5,582 bases of DNA from an uncultured Lysobacteraceae bacterium. Lineage in GTDB: Bacteria > Pseudomonadota > Gammaproteobacteria > Xanthomonadales > Rhodanobacteraceae. Position 1 is the first letter of the stretch. The number at the start of each line of letters is the position of its first letter. Of the stretch, positions 5,054 to 5,582 are shown piece by piece. The notes under the pieces were generated by a model. The model did no database searches. It was not told where the DNA came from and worked only from the letters and a program-made list of their open reading frames with translations. The stretch is taken from assembly GCA_946482585.1 (NCBI GenBank), contig CAMLSI010000364.1:1-5582 (forward strand). The letters are read 5' to 3'. The position numbers were made by a program, and so were the translations under genes.

Positions 5054-5582
5054 ATGTATCTGGAGCACTACGGTCTCAAGGAAACGCCGTTCTCGATTAC
5101 CCCGGACCCGCGCTACGTGTTCCTCAGCGAGCGCCACCGGGACGCGCTCGCGCACCTGCTCTACGGCATCGGCAAGGGCGGCTCCGGCGGTTTCGTGCAG
5201 CTGACCGGCGAAGTCGGCACCGGCAAGACCACGCTGTGCCGCCTGTTGCTCGAACAATTGCCCGAGAACACGCGCGTCGCGCTGGTGCTCAATCCGAAGG
5301 TCTCTCCGGTCGAGCTCGTCGAGACGGTCTGCGAGGAACTCAAGCTCGACATCGAAGGCCGCCGCGGCAGTCTCAAGGCGCTGGTCGACACGCTCAACAC
5401 CTTCCTGCTCGATGCCTATGCGCAGGGGCTGCGCGTCGTGCTCATCGTCGACGAGGCGCAGAACCTGTCCGTCGAGGCGCTGGAACAGGTGCGGCTGCTG
5501 ACCAATCTCGAGACGCCGACGCAGAAACTGCTGCAGATCATCCTGCTCGGACAACCCGAGCTGCGCCGCCTGCTCGAGCGCG
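5054..5582 (+). CDS. ExeA/GspA-type AAA ATPase (5' part)
   Basis: The first 176 residues of an AAA family ATPase of the ExeA/GspA type; the right edge cuts the gene, so the C-terminus is not seen. The opening MYLEHYGLKETPFSITPDPR followed by YVFLSERHRDAL is characteristic of these proteins. GEVGTGKT (residues 52-59) is the Walker A motif, VVLIVDEAQNL (128-138) the Walker B motif with Asp133-Glu134, and LLGQPEL (164-170) follows as in the family. In Aeromonas, ExeA works with ExeB to place the type II secretion secretin (ExeD) across the peptidoglycan, and ExeA has a C-terminal peptidoglycan-binding domain. Similar ATPases also occur beside polysaccharide export genes, so the exact job depends on what follows outside the window. 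I therefore give no symbol. The start has a Shine-Dalgarno sequence, and the gene diverges from BI-1. Confidence 0.92.
   Translation, partial: MYLEHYGLKETPFSITPDPRYVFLSERHRDALAHLLYGIGKGGSGGFVQLTGEVGTGKTTLCRLLLEQLPENTRVALVLNPKVSPVELVETVCEELKLDIEGRRGSLKALVDTLNTFLLDAYAQGLRVVLIVDEAQNLSVEALEQVRLLTNLETPTQKLLQIILLGQPELRRLLER

Noticed and set aside
4985..5554. Minus-strand frame of 189 codons opposite the ExeA-like gene
   Set aside because: Antisense shadow; the plus strand carries perfect Walker A and B motifs and a family-typical N-terminus.

Overview
The window looks like an ordinary chromosomal segment of a high-GC gammaproteobacterium. The ExeA/GspA-type ATPase at the right edge and the compact PutA at the left edge resemble those of the Xanthomonadales (Lysobacterales), but that placement comes from memory of protein families and was not searched. 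There is no tRNA, rRNA, CRISPR array, transposase, integrase or phage gene, and no abrupt change in base composition.

Layout. (1) 1-1553, plus strand: the 3' part of putA, carrying the whole P5C (glutamate semialdehyde) dehydrogenase core and ending naturally. (2) About 1501-1800, minus strand: a short, damaged copy of the N-terminus of the next gene, with two compensating frameshifts. (3) 1884-3041, minus strand: an exported protein of about 385 residues that I do not recognise. (4) 3220-3687, minus strand: a small two-helix membrane protein of DUF3592 type. (5) 3932-4636, minus strand: a seven-helix Bax inhibitor-1/YccA family protein. (6) 4637-5053: a 417-base divergent intergenic region with three closely spaced hairpins. 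(7) 5054 to the right edge, plus strand: the N-terminal 176 residues of an ExeA/GspA-type AAA ATPase, cut by the window end.

The minus-strand genes are separated by gaps of about 85-245 bases and share no visible pathway, so they need not form one operon. putA converges on them and ends inside the damaged copy. BI-1 and the ExeA-like gene diverge. PutA oxidises proline to glutamate at the inner membrane. The three minus-strand products are envelope proteins, and the ExeA-like ATPase belongs to a family that serves type II secretion or related envelope assembly.

I found no convincing new multi-gene system. The observations most worth a second look are the frameshifted tandem duplicate beside the unrecognised exported protein, the BI-1 homologue that appears to lack the second aspartate of the family's pH-sensing pair, and the hairpin cluster in the divergent intergenic region.
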